Positions 60,801-64,000 of a stretch of DNA of 64,000 nt are shown here, piece after piece; position 1 is the stretch's first letter, and every line of letters begins with the position of its first letter. The translations under genes were made by a program, and so were the position numbers. The notes below the pieces were generated by a model. The model ran no database searches. It saw only the letters and a list, made by a program, of their open reading frames with translations, and was not told the DNA's origin. This DNA is from Talpa occidentalis. Lineage: Eukaryota > Chordata > Mammalia > Eulipotyphla > Talpidae. The stretch is taken from positions 70,026,740-70,090,739 of the forward strand of contig NW_023601322.1 in assembly GCF_014898055.3 (NCBI RefSeq), written 5' to 3'.

Positions 60801-60970
60801 CTCCTATGACTCCTGTTTGCTTCCAGGGGTCTGTGCTGTGAATGGGCTGCTGTATGTGGTTGGAGGGGATGATGGGTCCTGCAACCTGGCTTCAGTCGAG
60901 TACTACAATCCTGTCACGGACAAATGGACGCTGCTGCCAACCAACATGAGCACAGGGCGGAGCTATGCAG
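3825..60970 (+). CDS. KLHL3: KLHL3, kelch-like family member 3 (CUL3 adaptor), partial, 10 exons
   Basis: KLHL3 is the substrate adaptor of a cytoplasmic CUL3-RING ubiquitin ligase. Its best-known substrates are the WNK1 and WNK4 kinases, and human mutations cause familial hyperkalaemic hypertension. Coding exons are 3825-3987, 16614-16723, 30505-30621, 34044-34193, 47782-47899, 48278-48475, 49928-50029, 53615-53743, 58137-58277 and 60827-60970. All have AG acceptors and GT donors, and their phases join into one open frame of about 458 codons (residues 122-579 in human numbering). Order: end of BTB, BACK (about 150-255), linker, then kelch repeats from about 302. The propeller shows repeated double-glycine strands and the conserved Tyr and Trp of each blade. 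KLHL3 is preferred over its paralogue KLHL2 because of [18 protein letters not shown] and NTWKQVADM. The N-terminal exons and the last short exon are outside the window. If the gene has 15 exons as in human, these are exons 5-14. Confidence 0.97.
6025..6250 (+). repeat. MIR element
   Basis: The phrase order CAGCATTTATTGA, then CTGAAGAAACTAAGGCACAG and TCACACAGCTGTTAGAGATA, is the MIR core and tail. Confidence 0.75.
7180..7440 (-). mobile_element. Old L1-like fragment left of a SINE
   Basis: AACCAGTCCACTGTTGATGG and ATGTTGCCACATTTTTCTTT resemble the antisense end of L1 ORF2 (the 'cs on the screen-door' pattern seen at 13055-13120). Diverged. Confidence 0.4.
7445..7713 (-). mobile_element. tRNA-derived SINE, full length
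   Basis: Antisense copy of the dominant SINE. It runs from a poly-T end through TTTATTTATTTATGCATACA to the tRNA-like head ending in the reverse complement of GGCTTCCCTGG. Flanked by similar AGAGAGTGT and GGAGAGTGT duplications. In the full-length copies the head carries Pol III A-box-like TGGTGGCGCA and B-box-like GTTCGAG/GTTCAATCC motifs, and the middle contains CAGCAGACCTCTCCTG. Confidence 0.9.
8551..8568. promoter_or_regulatory. Candidate paired homeodomain site in an intronic block
   Basis: TTAATGGAACTCCATTAA is a perfect inverted repeat with 8-bp arms and a 2-bp spacer. Each arm has a TTAAT/ATTAA homeodomain core. Another TAATTGG (8500) and CAATTAAAATTC (8577) lie close by. The surrounding 8430-8660 shows no recognisable repeat. 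Function is inferred. Confidence 0.35.
8860..9110 (+). repeat. MIR element
   Basis: ATACTGTGCCAAGCACGGCA, then AATGAAGAAACTGGGGTTCC and CCAAGCGTCACACAGT, in MIR order. Confidence 0.75.
9347..9387. repeat. Simple GA/GAGCAA repeat
   Basis: A GAGAGAGAGA tract followed by three GAGCAA-type units. Confidence 0.85.
11740..11880 (+). repeat. MIR element, partial
   Basis: TTCATAGATGACGAAGCCAA, then GTGGAGCTAGGATTGAACCC and CACTACACC, give the 3' half of a MIR. Confidence 0.7.
12690..13445 (-). mobile_element. L1 3' end, antisense, 5'-truncated
   Basis: About 756 bp with poly-T at the left, a G-rich 3' UTR on the minus strand and the C-terminal part of L1 ORF2. The frame at 12949-13248 carries the L1 motif [12 protein letters not shown] perfect 10-bp target duplication CCACAGGGAT lies at 12680-12689 and 13446-13455. 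This is a dead copy, not a gene. Confidence 0.95.
14127..14757 (+). mobile_element. L1 3' end, sense, 5'-truncated
   Basis: Starts at TTGGTGGGAATGCAAACTGG, a hallmark of L1 ORF2 near its end, and continues through VEYYSAIKK (14293-14520 frame) to a 3' UTR and an A/T-rich tail. Several frameshifts and stops make it non-functional. It is the same L1 lineage as the antisense copies at 12690 and 56155, judging from the similar 3' UTR layout. Confidence 0.92.
14935..15198 (-). mobile_element. tRNA-derived SINE, full length
   Basis: Same family, antisense. TAACTCAATCT is duplicated at about 14894 and 15200. The sequence is moderately diverged, and the A-rich end on the left is broken up. Confidence 0.88.
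16614..16723 (+). CDS. KLHL3: KLHL3 coding exon (residues 176-212): BACK domain
   Basis: The exon completes the split Glu176 codon and reads [12 protein letters not shown] to LTVSSEEK. It lies between the acceptor TTTTGGAACAG and the donor GTATGG. It is 110 nt long, phase 1 to phase 0. Together with the previous exon it adds a multiple of three, but neither can be skipped alone without a frameshift. It encodes BACK-domain helices that orient the kelch propeller relative to CUL3. Confidence 0.96.
16861..16919 (+). pseudogene. Truncated U6 snRNA retrocopy
   Basis: The first 30 bases (from G at 16860) match the 5' end of U6 snRNA with a few transitions: GTGCTCACTTTGGCAGTACA, then TATACTAAAA. 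The following 30 bases are diverged or rearranged. The 9-bp duplication GCCCTCTGG flanks it (16852-16860 and 16920-16928), showing insertion by reverse transcription. Too short to act as a functional snRNA. Confidence 0.8.
16945..17190 (+). repeat. MIR element
   Basis: CACACGCTGTGCTAAGTGCT, then TGAGGAAAACTGAGACTCAG and AGGTCGCTCAGCTAGTCACT, in MIR order. A second MIR piece follows at about 17280-17420. Confidence 0.78.
17620..17860 (-). repeat. MIR element
   Basis: TTCTGTGACCTTGGGTGAGA, then CTGTTTCCTCATTTGTGAAG and GTAGGTGCTCAGTCAATGTA, the common MIR phrases seen from the other end. The strand assignment is tentative. Confidence 0.7.
20200..20305. repeat. Imperfect trinucleotide tract (ATT/TAC type)
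   Basis: About 105 bp of interrupted ATT, TAC and TGC triplets, such as TACTACTACTACTGCTACTG. It could form a minor length polymorphism. Confidence 0.8.
21790..22060 (-). mobile_element. Old L1 fragment, antisense
   Basis: The phrases TGAACTTCATGTAAATGGAA and GCTTTTGTGTCTGACTTCTT are typical of antisense L1 ORF2/3' UTR junctions. Diverged and fragmentary. Confidence 0.6.
24665..24930 (+). mobile_element. tRNA-derived SINE, full length
   Basis: Sense copy starting GGGCCTCCCTGGTGGCGCAA and ending with an AATAAATATTTT tail and an A-run. A perfect 11-bp target duplication GAAACAACAGA lies at 24654-24664 and 24931-24941. Confidence 0.93.
25045..25345 (-). mobile_element. Old L1 3' UTR fragment, antisense
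   Basis: Contains AACATTGCAGTATAACATTA and TACATTTGACCCCTTTTACA, characteristic antisense L1 3' UTR phrases of mammalian L1MA-type elements. Strongly diverged. The limits are estimated. Confidence 0.65.
25590..25760 (-). repeat. MIR element
   Basis: AACCTCTCAGCAGCTGCATC, then CATCTGTGAAATGTGAACAG and AAAATGCCTAGTGCC. Strand tentative. Confidence 0.6.
26335..26547 (+). mobile_element. hAT-type nonautonomous DNA transposon remnant
   Basis: Typical mammalian MER-type sequence. It starts GGGTCAGCACACATTTCCTA, contains TAAAGGGCCAGA and ATAAAATTTTATTTACAAAA, and ends GGCTATAGTTTGCCAACCCC. The ends are roughly inverted repeats of each other (GGGTCAGCACAC and GGGGTTGGCAAAC). I cannot assign the exact family name with confidence. 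Confidence 0.75.
27831..27870. repeat. (GT)15(AT)5 microsatellite
   Basis: Fifteen perfect GT units followed by five AT units, directly beside a SINE tail. Likely polymorphic. Confidence 0.95.
27871..28134 (-). mobile_element. tRNA-derived SINE, next to a GT repeat
   Basis: Antisense copy. Its A-rich end abuts the (GT)15(AT)5 microsatellite at 27831-27870, which probably grew from the SINE tail region. The target duplication is unclear because of the repeat. Confidence 0.88.
28250..29620 (-). mobile_element. Old L1-type fragments
   Basis: A patchwork of L1-like antisense 3' UTR sequence (28250-28720, including GGACCAATCAAGGATCATGT) and a later block (29280-29620) with TTTCTCCATTGATGGGCTCT and a run of about 20 T at 29262. 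Separate insertions are likely. I cannot define subfamilies. Confidence 0.45.
30111..30386 (+). mobile_element. tRNA-derived SINE just upstream of a KLHL3 exon
   Basis: Sense copy starting GGGCTTCCCTGGTGGCGCAA and ending in AAATAAATAAATC and an A-run. The duplication is AACTTTGA (30103-30110) and AACTTTGG (30387-30394). It ends about 118 nt before the exon at 30505. Confidence 0.92.
30505..30621 (+). CDS. KLHL3: KLHL3 coding exon (residues 213-251): BACK domain
   Basis: Reads [14 protein letters not shown] to LPRDYLVQ, with acceptor CTTTATAG and donor GTGAGT. It has 117 nt and is symmetric (phase 0 to 0). The family motif with Arg-Leu-Pro-Leu-Leu near the end of the BACK domain is intact. 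A sense-orientation SINE ends only about 118 nt upstream of the acceptor, so the branch-point region lies just downstream of, or within, the A-rich SINE tail. Confidence 0.96.
31839..31853 (-). promoter_or_regulatory. Candidate CTCF-binding site
   Basis: On the minus strand CCACCAGGTGGCACT matches the CTCF core CCASYAGRKGGCRSY at every position. The site is embedded in the near-palindrome TGCCACCTGGTGGCA (31841-31855), so the plus strand also matches with one mismatch. It sits in the 3.4-kb intron between exons at 30505 and 34044. Binding is inferred from the motif only. Confidence 0.6.
32440..32760 (-). mobile_element. Old L1 3' UTR fragment
   Basis: Includes TTTATTGTGATAAACTATAT and ATTCATTGGCATCAGTTGCA, resembling L1M 3' UTR phrases, followed by T-rich runs. 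Low sequence identity. Confidence 0.45.
34044..34193 (+). CDS. KLHL3: KLHL3 coding exon (residues 252-301): end of BACK and linker to propeller
   Basis: Reads [20 protein letters not shown] to TPVSLPK, with acceptor TTACCTCCAG and donor GTAAGC. It has 150 nt, phase 0 to 0. It contains the last BACK helix ([13 protein letters not shown]) and the basic linker before the first kelch strand. The NNNTCKD segment and the KPRTP linker favour KLHL3 over KLHL2. Confidence 0.96.
35235..35420 (+). repeat. MIR element
   Basis: GCTTATTATGTGCTAAGCAG, then AAAGAGGAAACTGAGGTTCA and GATTTGCCCAAGGCCAGTCC. Confidence 0.78.
35640..36850 (-). mobile_element. Old L1 fragment, antisense, split by a SINE
   Basis: AT-rich L1-type sequence with the usual antisense ORF2 pattern near its right end (TTAGAATTTATTTTGGTGTA at 36788-36807). 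It is interrupted by the SINE at 36257-36518. The boundaries and subfamily are uncertain. Confidence 0.6.
36257..36518 (-). mobile_element. tRNA-derived SINE inserted in an old L1
   Basis: Antisense copy with a perfect 15-bp target duplication GAGCTTTTTGTACTT (36242-36256 and 36519-36533). L1 sequence resumes on the other side, so the SINE is younger than that L1. Confidence 0.95.
37620..37790 (+). repeat. MIR element
   Basis: CATTAAATCATCACAATAAT, then CAGAGAGGTTAAGTAACTTG and CCCAGTTATAGAGCTAGTTG. Confidence 0.75.
38058..39720 (-). mobile_element. Old L1 fragment, antisense (ORF2 and 3' UTR)
   Basis: About 1.6 kb of diverged antisense L1 ORF2. Recognisable phrases include CATTCCCACCAGCATTATAT (38675 region), TTTGCATTTCTCTAATGAC (38800 region), GATCTTTGGCCATTTTAAAC (38885 region) and CTTTTGCTATTCTAGGTC (39490 region). 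It has many stops and no coding capacity. The limits are approximate. Confidence 0.85.
41162..41660 (+). mobile_element. MaLR (MLT1-like) LTR remnant
   Basis: Phrases such as TTACAAATTCTTCTAACCTC, CAGTGGCTTAACACAGTTTC, TGGGGCAGGAATACGGGCTG and GGGCCTCTCCATGGCCTG follow the order of an MLT1-type LTR. Old and diverged. The limits are approximate. Confidence 0.6.
42330..42769. promoter_or_regulatory. Repeat-free intronic block upstream of mir-874, candidate regulatory element
   Basis: About 440 bp with no recognisable repeat, a balanced base composition, a paired TCTTTTAAAATGGC/TCTTTTAAATGGAC motif and a consensus MEF2 site CTAAAAATAG (42754-42763). It ends about 370 bp before the mir-874 hairpin. 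It looks like a conserved noncoding element, but conservation cannot be tested here. Confidence 0.3.
42770..42960 (+). repeat. MIR element upstream of mir-874
   Basis: ACAAGCACTGTGCTTTCTAG, then GTGAGGAAAGTCAGGCTTAG and GTGACTTGCCCAGGGCACAG. It ends about 175 bp before the mir-874 hairpin. Confidence 0.78.
43136..43213 (+). ncRNA. MIR874: mir-874 precursor hairpin (intronic, sense to KLHL3)
   Basis: The 78-bp stretch matches the mir-874 precursor as I remember it from human, where mir-874 also lies in a KLHL3 intron. The 5' arm product would be about 43145-43167 (starting CGGCCCCACG) and the 3' arm product about 43182-43203 (starting CTGCCCTGGC, seed TGCCCTG). The arms pair with a loop around 43168-43181. 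The hairpin lies between KLHL3 coding exons at 34044 and 47782, on the same strand, so it is probably processed from the KLHL3 primary transcript. I did not fold it computationally. Confidence 0.95.
44423..44466. repeat. 24-bp tandem duplication, two units
   Basis: CCAGAAACTGACGGTCCTGC occurs twice, at 44423-44442 and 44447-44466, separated by CCAT. The copies are identical, suggesting a recent duplication. Confidence 0.95.
46445..46612 (-). mobile_element. MER5A-like hAT-Charlie remnant
   Basis: Contains GGTGCTTGTTAGAGATGCAG, CAGGCCCAGCC and TTTGAGAACCACTG at the end, the terminal signature of MER5A elements. Orientation inferred from the end sequence. Confidence 0.7.
47216..47324 (-). mobile_element. 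Short SINE: tRNA-like head only, followed by poly-A
   Basis: Antisense copy of only about 109 bp. It contains the head of the SINE (GGGCCTCCCCTGGTGGCGCA on the minus strand) and then poly-A directly after GGGTCCCAC. The 150-bp body of the other copies is missing. A perfect 14-bp duplication TCAAATACATTTTT (47202-47215 and 47325-47338) shows that it inserted in this form. Confidence 0.9.
47782..47899 (+). CDS. KLHL3: KLHL3 coding exon (residues 302-340): kelch repeat 1
   Basis: Reads [20 protein letters not shown] to LPSRRCRA plus the first base of Gly341. It has 118 nt, phase 0 to 1, and the donor is GTGAGC. It carries the first double glycine, the Tyr and the Trp of a kelch repeat. Gln309 and Ala340, both affected in human disease, are unchanged. 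The acceptor region CTTTCTGGAG has a purine before AG and a modest pyrimidine tract. Confidence 0.96.
48278..48475 (+). CDS. KLHL3: KLHL3 coding exon (residues 341-406): kelch repeat 2 and start of repeat 3
   Basis: Reads [16 protein letters not shown] to [12 protein letters not shown], followed by donor GTAGGT. It has 198 nt and is symmetric in phase 1. It contains two VGGF strands, which shows that it spans more than one blade. ERRSTLG is intact, including Arg384 and Leu387, which contribute to WNK binding in the published KLHL3 propeller structure. It is separated from the previous exon by an intron of only 378 bp. Confidence 0.97.
49001..49037. repeat. 15-bp tandem repeat
   Basis: GACTCTATAGACAGT occurs twice and is followed by a partial third unit (GACTCTG). 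Confidence 0.9.
49928..50029 (+). CDS. KLHL3: KLHL3 coding exon (residues 407-440): kelch repeat 3
   Basis: Reads [14 protein letters not shown] to SVGVGVVE, with acceptor CTCCCAG and donor GTAAGG. It has 102 nt, phase 1 to 1. The NTRRSSVG segment holds Ser432 and Ser433. In human KLHL3, Ser433 phosphorylation by PKC/PKA blocks WNK binding, and the basic RRSS context for that control is preserved here. Confidence 0.97.
50710..50925 (+). repeat. MIR element
   Basis: GGGGAAACAGAGTCCCAGAG, then TTGAACCCAGGTCTTCTGAT and CCTTTCTACTGTGCTATACC. Confidence 0.75.
52345..52590 (-). mobile_element. tRNA-derived SINE, recent copy
   Basis: Antisense copy with a perfect 18-bp duplication AAAATAGTTGCTGATTTT at 52327-52344 and 52591-52608. 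The intact duplication suggests a fairly recent insertion. About 15 bp of the head (between the B box and the 5' end) are missing compared with other copies. Confidence 0.95.
53615..53743 (+). CDS. KLHL3: KLHL3 coding exon (residues 441-483): kelch repeat 4
   Basis: Reads [16 protein letters not shown] to MSTRRSGA, with acceptor TTCTGTTCCAG and donor GTATGG. It has 129 nt, phase 1 to 1. It contains a full double-glycine strand, the conserved Tyr of QYNP and the Trp of NEW that define a kelch blade. Confidence 0.97.
55895..56556 (-). mobile_element. tRNA-derived SINE split by an L1 insertion
   Basis: Antisense SINE in two parts, 55895-56154 and about 56527-56556, separated by an L1 3' end. 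The outer duplication is GGGAAACACCTTTG (55881-55894) and GGGAGGCACCTTTG (56557-56570). The right part carries the reverse-complemented start of the head. Confidence 0.88.
56155..56516 (-). mobile_element. L1 3' end nested in a SINE
   Basis: Antisense, 5'-truncated L1. Poly-T at the left is the poly-A tail, followed by G-rich 3' UTR (minus strand) and the very end of ORF2. The near-duplication GTTGCATCTT (56145-56154) and GTTGTGTCTT (56517-56526) lies in SINE sequence on both sides. Confidence 0.88.
56718..57000 (-). mobile_element. tRNA-derived SINE, full length
   Basis: Antisense copy with a perfect 14-bp duplication AAATGACTTTTCTT (56704-56717 and 57001-57014). Confidence 0.94.
57805..57875. 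repeat. AT-rich simple repeat
   Basis: Interrupted TATATAA and ATATATA units about 270 bp before the exon at 58137. Confidence 0.8.
58137..58277 (+). CDS. KLHL3: KLHL3 coding exon (residues 484-530): kelch repeat 5
   Basis: Reads [16 protein letters not shown] to DMNMCRRNA, with acceptor CTGCCTTTCAG and donor GTAATA. It has 141 nt, phase 1 to 1. Arg528 and Asn529, hot spots of dominant human KLHL3 mutations, are intact. Antisense SINEs lie upstream and sense SINEs downstream of this exon, and a G-run cluster lies about 150 nt after its donor. Confidence 0.97.
58424..58490 (+). repeat. G-run cluster after an exon
   Basis: Runs of three to nine G on the sense strand, including GGTGGGGGAAGGGGGGGATG. 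It begins about 147 nt downstream of the donor of the 58137-58277 exon. Such runs can form G-quadruplexes and bind hnRNP H/F-type splicing factors. Confidence 0.75.
58864..59131 (+). mobile_element. tRNA-derived SINE, full length
   Basis: Sense copy starting GGGCCTTCCTGGTGGCATAA and ending TGCATAAATAAATC and an A-run. AGAAATAGTT occurs on both sides (upstream at about 58847, downstream at 59132-59141). Confidence 0.92.
59420..59725 (-). mobile_element. Old L1 3'-end fragment
   Basis: Antisense L1-like phrases (TTTAGGTTATTTCCATCTTT, TCATTGTAAATGGGCCTTAT). Adjacent to the SINE at 59735. Confidence 0.45.
59735..60014 (+). mobile_element. tRNA-derived SINE with AAAT-expanded tail
   Basis: Sense copy starting GGGCCTCCCTGGTGGCGCAG, very close to the apparent consensus head, with a tail of about six AAAT units and a run of 14 A. 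The flanks AAGAAAAAGACAGA and ACGAAAAAGCCAGA look like a partly decayed duplication. Confidence 0.92.
60827..60970 (+). CDS. KLHL3: KLHL3 coding exon (residues 531-578): kelch repeat 6
   Basis: Reads [16 protein letters not shown] to NMSTGRSYA, with acceptor TTGCTTCCAG. It has 144 nt, phase 1 to 1. Tyr557 is present. The donor is CAG followed by GTCTGT, the only exon here whose +3 base is neither A nor G. The last coding exon (about eight residues plus stop and 3' UTR) was not found in the remaining 3 kb and should lie beyond base 64000. Confidence 0.95.
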
Positions 60971-63900
60971 GTCTGTGGGCACCGTCCCCACCCTGTCCCC
61001 CACCCCCAAGCTGGGGGCCCCCTGGGCAGGGTGGGCGTGAGTGTGCTTAACTTGGGACTGAGTGCCTCCTCCAGGGATGGCAGATAATTGTCACATGTCA
61101 CCACTCCTTCATTCTGTGCCCACGACAGATACCCATAATTAGCACTTGTTTTCCCAGTGAACCTGCATGTAACCTTAGAATTCTTCTTAACACAGTGTTC
61201 CAAGAAGCTACACCCAACTCATCTGCGTTGTCATGAGAGTATTTAGAATTTCTTTGCCATTTCTGGTTGGTTTTGTGCTAATGTCCTAGGTGGAATAAGA
61301 TACAATTCTTGCTTTCCAAAAATTTAATTGCAAAGGCAAGACCTGTATACATAAAATAGGAAATGCAAGATGATGTACACACAAGTCCTAAATGGGATGC
61401 ACGGTACAGACTTTAGGACGTGACAGGTGCGAACTGGCAGTTGTGGGAGAGAGCACTTCCTGGAGGCGACGGGGCTTGTTTAAACTTGGAGTGGGTCACA
61501 GAAGCTGTTCTGTGCTGGGTGCCCCTCCCCGAGCCACCACTCAATGTCTTAGCCAGTGTGACATTTGTTCATGTCTTTTCAAGAACCCCTGCTTGAGTGG
61601 GCCTGTATCCTGCCATTTTACTGAAGATGAAGCTGAGGTTTGCAGAATTTAATTAACCTGCCAAGGCCACACAGCTAAAAATGGCAAAGGCAGGATTCAA
61701 ACCCAAACAGGATTCAAACCTGAGCCCCTGCCCAAGCAGGTCAGGGTTGAAGGACAAGGCATTCCAAGTCAGAGGCTGAATGGAGGAGTAAGGCAGGAGG
61801 CTATTGTAGGAACTTATTCTTGGGGAGTATGTGTAATGGGTTTGGTGAGATGTGGGTGGCAGAATCAGAGCCGGTGCAGCTGAGGCCAAGAGTCTATAGG
61901 GAGACAGGCAAACACATGTCCATGCTGTAGCCCAGAACCTGGGTCTAGCTTTGCAGAAAATGGAATAGCCAGAGCAAACATTTATTTATTGAGCATATAT
62001 AATGTGCCAGGCACTGTTCTAAACGTTTTACAACCATTATCTTATATAATGAGATACCACTCCAGTTATATTCTTATTGTTATTTTGCATTAGAAAGGCC
62101 AATCATTTCCTCTTGCTTAGATTTCAGTGCAGAGAAAGATCATGCTGTGTAGCTCAAAGGGGTTTGTGTCACATTCTGTCAACACAAGACTTCAATTGCA
62201 ATGAACTTATTTCACTCCCCCCCTCAAGCACCATTTAGGACTTTTTTTTCCCAACTGAATGTGAAAGATCTTATAGGCATGTTGGTCCTAGAGTATTCTT
62301 TTCTCATGGTTAATTATTAACCATGCACTGTCAAGCAAACATGCAATTTGTGTTCAAGCTCATTGACTGAGTAAATTTACTGTCTGAGAATCTAAGGGAA
62401 TGGCCTGAATTGCAAAGATTTATGGACACATTTATGGAAACATTACTCATAATAGCAAAAGACTGAGTTCTTCTTACTATCTGGCATGAGGGAAATAGTT
62501 ATACTGTGGAATATCTATACAGTGGAAATATTTTTAACGTCATGAGAAAATGGTTGTTGGCACACACTGTCACATACAAGCACTGTTAGGTTAAAAAGGA
62601 GGGTGAAAAATGTATGATCCCATATGAACTCAGCCATATTGTCCTGGGTCATGGAGGGTTGAATAGCTACTGCTTACGGAAGCAGATGGAGTCAGATCTG
62701 AATTTGTTGGTCCTGGGGTGCTGGGCAAGGCAATCAATTTGACTGAACCCCTGTTTTCTCATTTGTAAAATGAAAATAAAATTACACCCAGCTTCTTAGG
62801 GCTGTTTGAGAATTAAATGTTATAATATGTGGGGAGCATTTAGTACCATGGCTGCCTGGCATATAAAAGCCCTTATTATTAGAAGCCAGGAAATATCCCA
62901 AAAAGATAATGGTGGTTCTCTTTGTATGAAGGCATTAAAGTTTTTTTCCTTCGTGTTCTTCTGTATTTTCCAAATTGTCCATGAAGAAAATACAATACTT
63001 TATTATTATACTAAAAGAGAAGATTTTAAGGTCAGACAGCATATCTGGGTCTGAGGACTCTGGTTCTGTACCTTTATCCAGGAATTAGCATGAGATGGAT
63101 GTCTTAGCAGAATCTCACCATTGGAGTATTCTGGGGTTGCTTCTAATAATATTCTCTTGTTCTCATCTTCAGCCAGAATTTTTATAGCCATGGGAATATA
63201 TTAAAATAAGATTCCAGTCATATTTTACCTCTAACCTGCAGTCCTTACCTATAAGGTAGGATTTTGTTCAGCCACAAGCATCAGAAAAACTGAGTTACTT
63301 GCTTAAGGAAGGAGTGTATTTGTCTCAGGCAGAAAGAAGTCCTGGTGGCTCAGACTGTCACTGAGGATCCAGGCTTCTCCTCTCTTTTTGTTCTGCCGGC
63401 TTTGCCTACAGCAGCTGCTGTCCTTTGGGCCTTGCACGAGCATTTCAGGCAGGACAAAGGACAAAGCCGACATTGCAGTCTTGGATTCCCGATTGTGCTG
63501 GCCAGGATTAGGTCACTTGCTCTTCCAGCTACAGGCATTCTAGGGAGCTGAGCTCATCAAATGCTGGTTTCTAGTAGAAGGGATGTTAAGTCAACCTACA
63601 GTACCTGCTTGAGGGCCTCAGTCTATTACAGCAAGATTTTAGGGTCATACATGGATTTATAAAATTAGATGTTGCATATGGTTCAACTTGGCTGAAACCG
63701 TAACACATTCAGACCTGTCTGGAGTTTATCCAAGTACAGCAGTCCTCTTTCTCTCTGGTGTCAGTTACTCACGTCAGCCACAGTCTAAAAATATTGTGAA
63801 TAAGAAGATATTTTTGAGAGCGAGACCACATTCAGTGACTTTCAGTATCTTGTTCTACTTTATTTGTAGTTATTGTTAATCTCTTACTGTGCCAAGCTTA

Positions 63901-64000
63901 TAAATTAAACTCTATCATAGGTCTGTATGTATAGGAAAAAGCATCTCATATCTAGGGCTGGATATTGCTTGTGGTTTCAGGAACCCACTGGACATCTTGG
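60971..64000 (+). other. KLHL3 last intron (5' part)
   Basis: MIR or L2-like pieces at about 61600-61700, 61975-62110 and 62655-62880, and an L1-like fragment at about 62430-62560. No exon encoding the expected VAVIH-type C-terminus was found, so the intron continues past the end of the window. 63000-64000 shows nothing I recognise. Confidence 0.75.
62655..62880 (-). repeat. MIR element
   Basis: CCTGTTTTCTCATTTGTAAA, then GGGCTGTTTGAGAATTAAAT and TAAAAGCCCTTATTATTAGA. Strand tentative. Confidence 0.65.

Larger units (their letters stand above)
58278..60826 (+). other. KLHL3 intron, 2.5 kb
   Basis: Contains a G-run cluster (58424), two sense SINEs (58864, 59735) and an old L1 fragment (59420). 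60015-60826 shows nothing I recognise. Confidence 0.8.

Noticed and set aside
3825..60970. Identification as KLHL2 instead of KLHL3
   Set aside because: KLHL2 differs at many places, for example in the BACK segment and kelch repeat 5. The sequence here agrees with KLHL3 landmarks and with mir-874 in the intron.
61000..64000. Search for the last KLHL3 exon
   Set aside because: No acceptor followed by a frame encoding a VAVIH-like end was found, so the exon is taken to lie beyond the window.
1..64000. CRISPR arrays, operons, riboswitches or other prokaryotic systems
   Set aside because: The window is mammalian intron-exon sequence. The short direct repeats found are tandem duplications or transposon target duplications.

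Overview
The window is mammalian nuclear DNA. It holds most of the coding part of KLHL3 (kelch-like family member 3, a substrate adaptor of the CUL3 ubiquitin ligase) on the + strand, spread over ten exons and long introns. Joined by their GT/AG boundaries, the exons read without a break from residue 122 to residue 579. That numbering matches the 587-residue human protein from memory at several landmarks (Cys164, Gln309, Arg384, Ser433, Arg528, Tyr557). The first 121 residues (most of the BTB domain) lie before base 1. The last eight or so residues and the 3' UTR lie after base 64000. Nothing here suggests a second protein gene. The other open frames are chance intronic frames or pieces of retroelements.

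Layout. Bases 1-3824 are intron carrying a damaged antisense endogenous retrovirus. The first exon, 3825-3987, is the BTB/BACK junction. Exons at 16614, 30505 and 34044 finish the BACK domain and the linker. The 13.6-kb intron after them contains mir-874, in sense orientation at 43136-43213. Six further exons from 47782 to 60970 encode the kelch propeller. The remaining 3 kb is the start of the last intron.

The introns are filled with retroelements. A tRNA-derived SINE of about 260 bp has at least twelve copies, many with clear target-site duplications. There are several L1 3' ends of one lineage, older L1 fragments, many MIRs, hAT-type DNA transposon remnants and a MaLR-like LTR. No Alu, B1/B2, PRE-1, BOV, CAN or ERE element was recognised, which argues against primates, rodents, pigs, ruminants, carnivores and horses. 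The SINE head resembles a tRNA-Glu-type promoter and is reminiscent of laurasiatherian families such as cetartiodactyl CHR or horseshoe-bat SINEs. A laurasiatherian, possibly a bat, is my best but weak guess.

How the parts work together. From knowledge of the family, KLHL3 binds CUL3 through BTB/BACK and binds WNK kinases through the kelch propeller, limiting NaCl reabsorption in the distal nephron. mir-874 would be carried in the KLHL3 primary transcript. The most notable other items are the retroviral insertion with a 5-bp target duplication and tandem repeats inside its LTR, a head-only SINE form, an L1 nested in a SINE, a U6 snRNA retrocopy, a very strong CTCF-type site and inverted SINE pairs that flank KLHL3 exons.
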